Assembly (NCBI GenBank): GCA_913775795.1
Contig: CAJYLT010000060.1
Span: forward strand, 1-64,000
Direction: 5' to 3'
DNA: 64,000 nucleotides
Origin: an uncultured Sphingomonas sp.
GTDB taxonomy: Bacteria; Pseudomonadota; Alphaproteobacteria; Sphingomonadales; Sphingomonadaceae
The notes under the pieces are model-generated. The model saw only the letters and a program-made list of their open reading frames with translations, was not told the origin of the DNA and ran no database searches. Below, one piece after another: positions 62,459-64,000 of the stretch. Position 1 is the stretch's first letter; the number at the start of each line of letters is the position of its first letter. A program made the position numbers and the translations under genes.

Positions 62459-63343
62459 ATGGCGCCGCCGCGTAAACCGCGCCCCGGCTTTTCGAGGCGC
62501 GCCCAGTTCGGGCTGTTCCTCGGCTATGTCGCCGCGGCGACGGGCGCGCTGATCGGCGCGATCCTGCTCGTGCTCTCGTTCCTGCACCCGCCCGCCTATC
62601 TGGCGGCGCGGGGTATATTGCGCGAGGCAACGACCCCGGTGTCGTCGGGGCTTCACTGGGTCCGCCGCCAGGTTGCCGACATTCCGCCGGGTGTAGGCGG
62701 CTATTTCGGGGTCATGGGCGAGAATCGCCGGCTGAAGGCCGAGCGCGAGGCCGAGAAGAAGCTCGTCGCGCGCGCGCGCCAGCTCGTGATCGAGAATATC
62801 CGCCTGCGCCGCCTGCTCCAACTGCGCGATCGCGAGGGCGAGACGGTGACCACTGCGCGCCTCGTCAACGCGACCTCGGCGAGCACACGGCGGTTCGCGA
62901 CGCTCAACGCCGGGCTGTGGCAGGGCGTGCGCGCCGGCTATCCGGTGCGCGGGCCGGAGGGGCTGATCGGCCGCGTGCTGGAGGTGAGCCCCAATACCGC
63001 GCGCGTCCTGCTCGCGGTCGATCCCGAGAGCATCATTCCGGTGCGCCGCGTGCGCGACGGGATGCCGGCGATCGCGACGGGCCGCGGCGACGGGCTGATC
63101 GAGGTGCGCGTCGCGGGCATCGCCAACATGCCCTACCGCGCGGGCGACGTGTTCGTCACCTCCGGCGCGGGCGGGCTCTATCCCCCGGGCATCCCCGTCG
63201 CCCGCGTGATGCGCAACGCCCGCGACACCGCAGAGGCACGGCCACTCGCCAATCCCGACGCGCTCGACTTCGCGCAGGTCCAGCGCCCCTATCTCCTGCC
63301 CCCCGCCCGCCCCGCCCCGCCCGAAGGCGCCACGAAGAAGTGA
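62459..63343 (+). CDS. mreC: Rod shape-determining protein MreC
   Basis: Single TM, coiled coil, beta domain (GLWQGVRAGYPVRGPEGLIGRVLEVSPNTARVLLAVDPESIIPV). Confidence 0.93.
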   Translation: MAPPRKPRPGFSRRAQFGLFLGYVAAATGALIGAILLVLSFLHPPAYLAARGILREATTPVSSGLHWVRRQVADIPPGVGGYFGVMGENRRLKAEREAEKKLVARARQLVIENIRLRRLLQLRDREGETVTTARLVNATSASTRRFATLNAGLWQGVRAGYPVRGPEGLIGRVLEVSPNTARVLLAVDPESIIPVRRVRDGMPAIATGRGDGLIEVRVAGIANMPYRAGDVFVTSGAGGLYPPGIPVARVMRNARDTAEARPLANPDALDFAQVQRPYLLPPARPAPPEGATKK

Positions 63344-63849
63344 ACGAGCCGCTCCGCTCCGCCTTTGCCGAGCCCGAGCCGCCGCGCCGGTCGCGCCGCA
63401 TTGCGCCGGCGACGATCATGCTCGGATCGCTCGCGACGCTGCTGCCGGTCGTCTCGACGGTGCCGTGGCTGCCGCCGCTGGGCCTGATGCTGCTGGTCGG
63501 CTGGCGGCTGGTGCGGCCCGACGTACTGCGGGTCTGGGCGGGCGCGCCGCTCGGCCTGTTCGACGATCTGGTCAGCGGGCAGCCGCTGGGCAGCGCGATG
63601 CTCCTTTGGGGGGTGTCGCTGATTGTGCTGGATATGTTAGAGATGCGCCTCGTGTGGCGTGATTTCTGGCAGGACTGGCTGTTGGCGAGCGGGACGATCG
63701 CATTCTGCCTGATCGGCGGCCGGCTCATCGCCTCACCGCTGGGGGCGCACGTCGACACCGCGCTAGCGCTCCAGATCCTGCTTGCCTCGGCGCTCTATCC
63801 GCTGGTGTCGCGGCTGTGCTTCGCGCTCGACAGCAAGGGCCGGCCATGA
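63340..63849 (+). CDS. mreD: Rod shape-determining protein MreD
   Basis: Multi-TM protein after mreC; GTG start overlaps the mreC TGA. Confidence 0.88.
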   Translation: MNEPLRSAFAEPEPPRRSRRIAPATIMLGSLATLLPVVSTVPWLPPLGLMLLVGWRLVRPDVLRVWAGAPLGLFDDLVSGQPLGSAMLLWGVSLIVLDMLEMRLVWRDFWQDWLLASGTIAFCLIGGRLIASPLGAHVDTALALQILLASALYPLVSRLCFALDSKGRP

Positions 63850-64000
63850 GCGGCCCTATCCGCCAGGTCACCGAGGCTGCGCAGGCTTTCACCTTCTCGC
63901 GCCGGGCATTTGCGCTCAGTGCCGGCCAGCTTGGCGTCGGCGCGCTACTCGCCGGCCGCATGGCGTGGCTGTCGGTCGCCGAGAACGAACGGTACAAGCT
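63846..64000 (+). CDS. mrdA: Penicillin-binding protein 2, N-terminal fragment (truncated by window end)
   Basis: MSGPIRQVTEAAQAFTFSRRAFALSAGQLGVGALLAGRMAWLSVAENERYK; position after mreD. Confidence 0.85.
   Translation, partial: MSGPIRQVTEAAQAFTFSRRAFALSAGQLGVGALLAGRMAWLSVAENERYK

Overview
This is a high-GC chromosomal window from a sphingomonad-like alphaproteobacterium (taxon inferred from gene content and order, not searched). It is almost entirely core genome. I see no integrase, transposase, phage module, CRISPR array or rRNA. Recognisable blocks are: sseA; a metC-like gene; ctrA; a LysR regulator; an RluA-family synthase; a yybP-ykoY-type riboswitch with mntP; rnd/aspS; lipA/COQ10/cinA/ispDF; dusB-ntrB-ntrC-ntrY-ntrX-hfq-hflX-mazG; a tightly overlapping metG-tatD-MBL-holB-tmk-dacC-SPOR-MltB cluster; one serine-type tRNA; fabZ-ompH-bamA-rseP-dxr-cdsA-uppS-frr-pyrH-tsf-rpsB; pssA/psd; icd; mltG-fabF-acpP-fabG-fabD; rpsF-rpsR-rplI; mutL; and mreBCD-mrdA. 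The item most worth a second look is the tRNA at 35015-35104. It has a class II serine-tRNA body, but its anticodon loop reads C-U-U-G-C-A-C, giving anticodon UGC (alanine). If real, it would be a chimeric tRNA able to put Ser at Ala codons. Other notable items are a tandem-duplicated (two Sm domain) Hfq, a probable CTG start for hflX overlapping the hfq stop, a fabZ/ompH/bamA locus without the usual lpxD/lpxA neighbours, divergent genes sharing a CATG start overlap, and several large palindromic intergenic elements. All calls come from reading the sequence and the supplied ORF translations; no database search was run.
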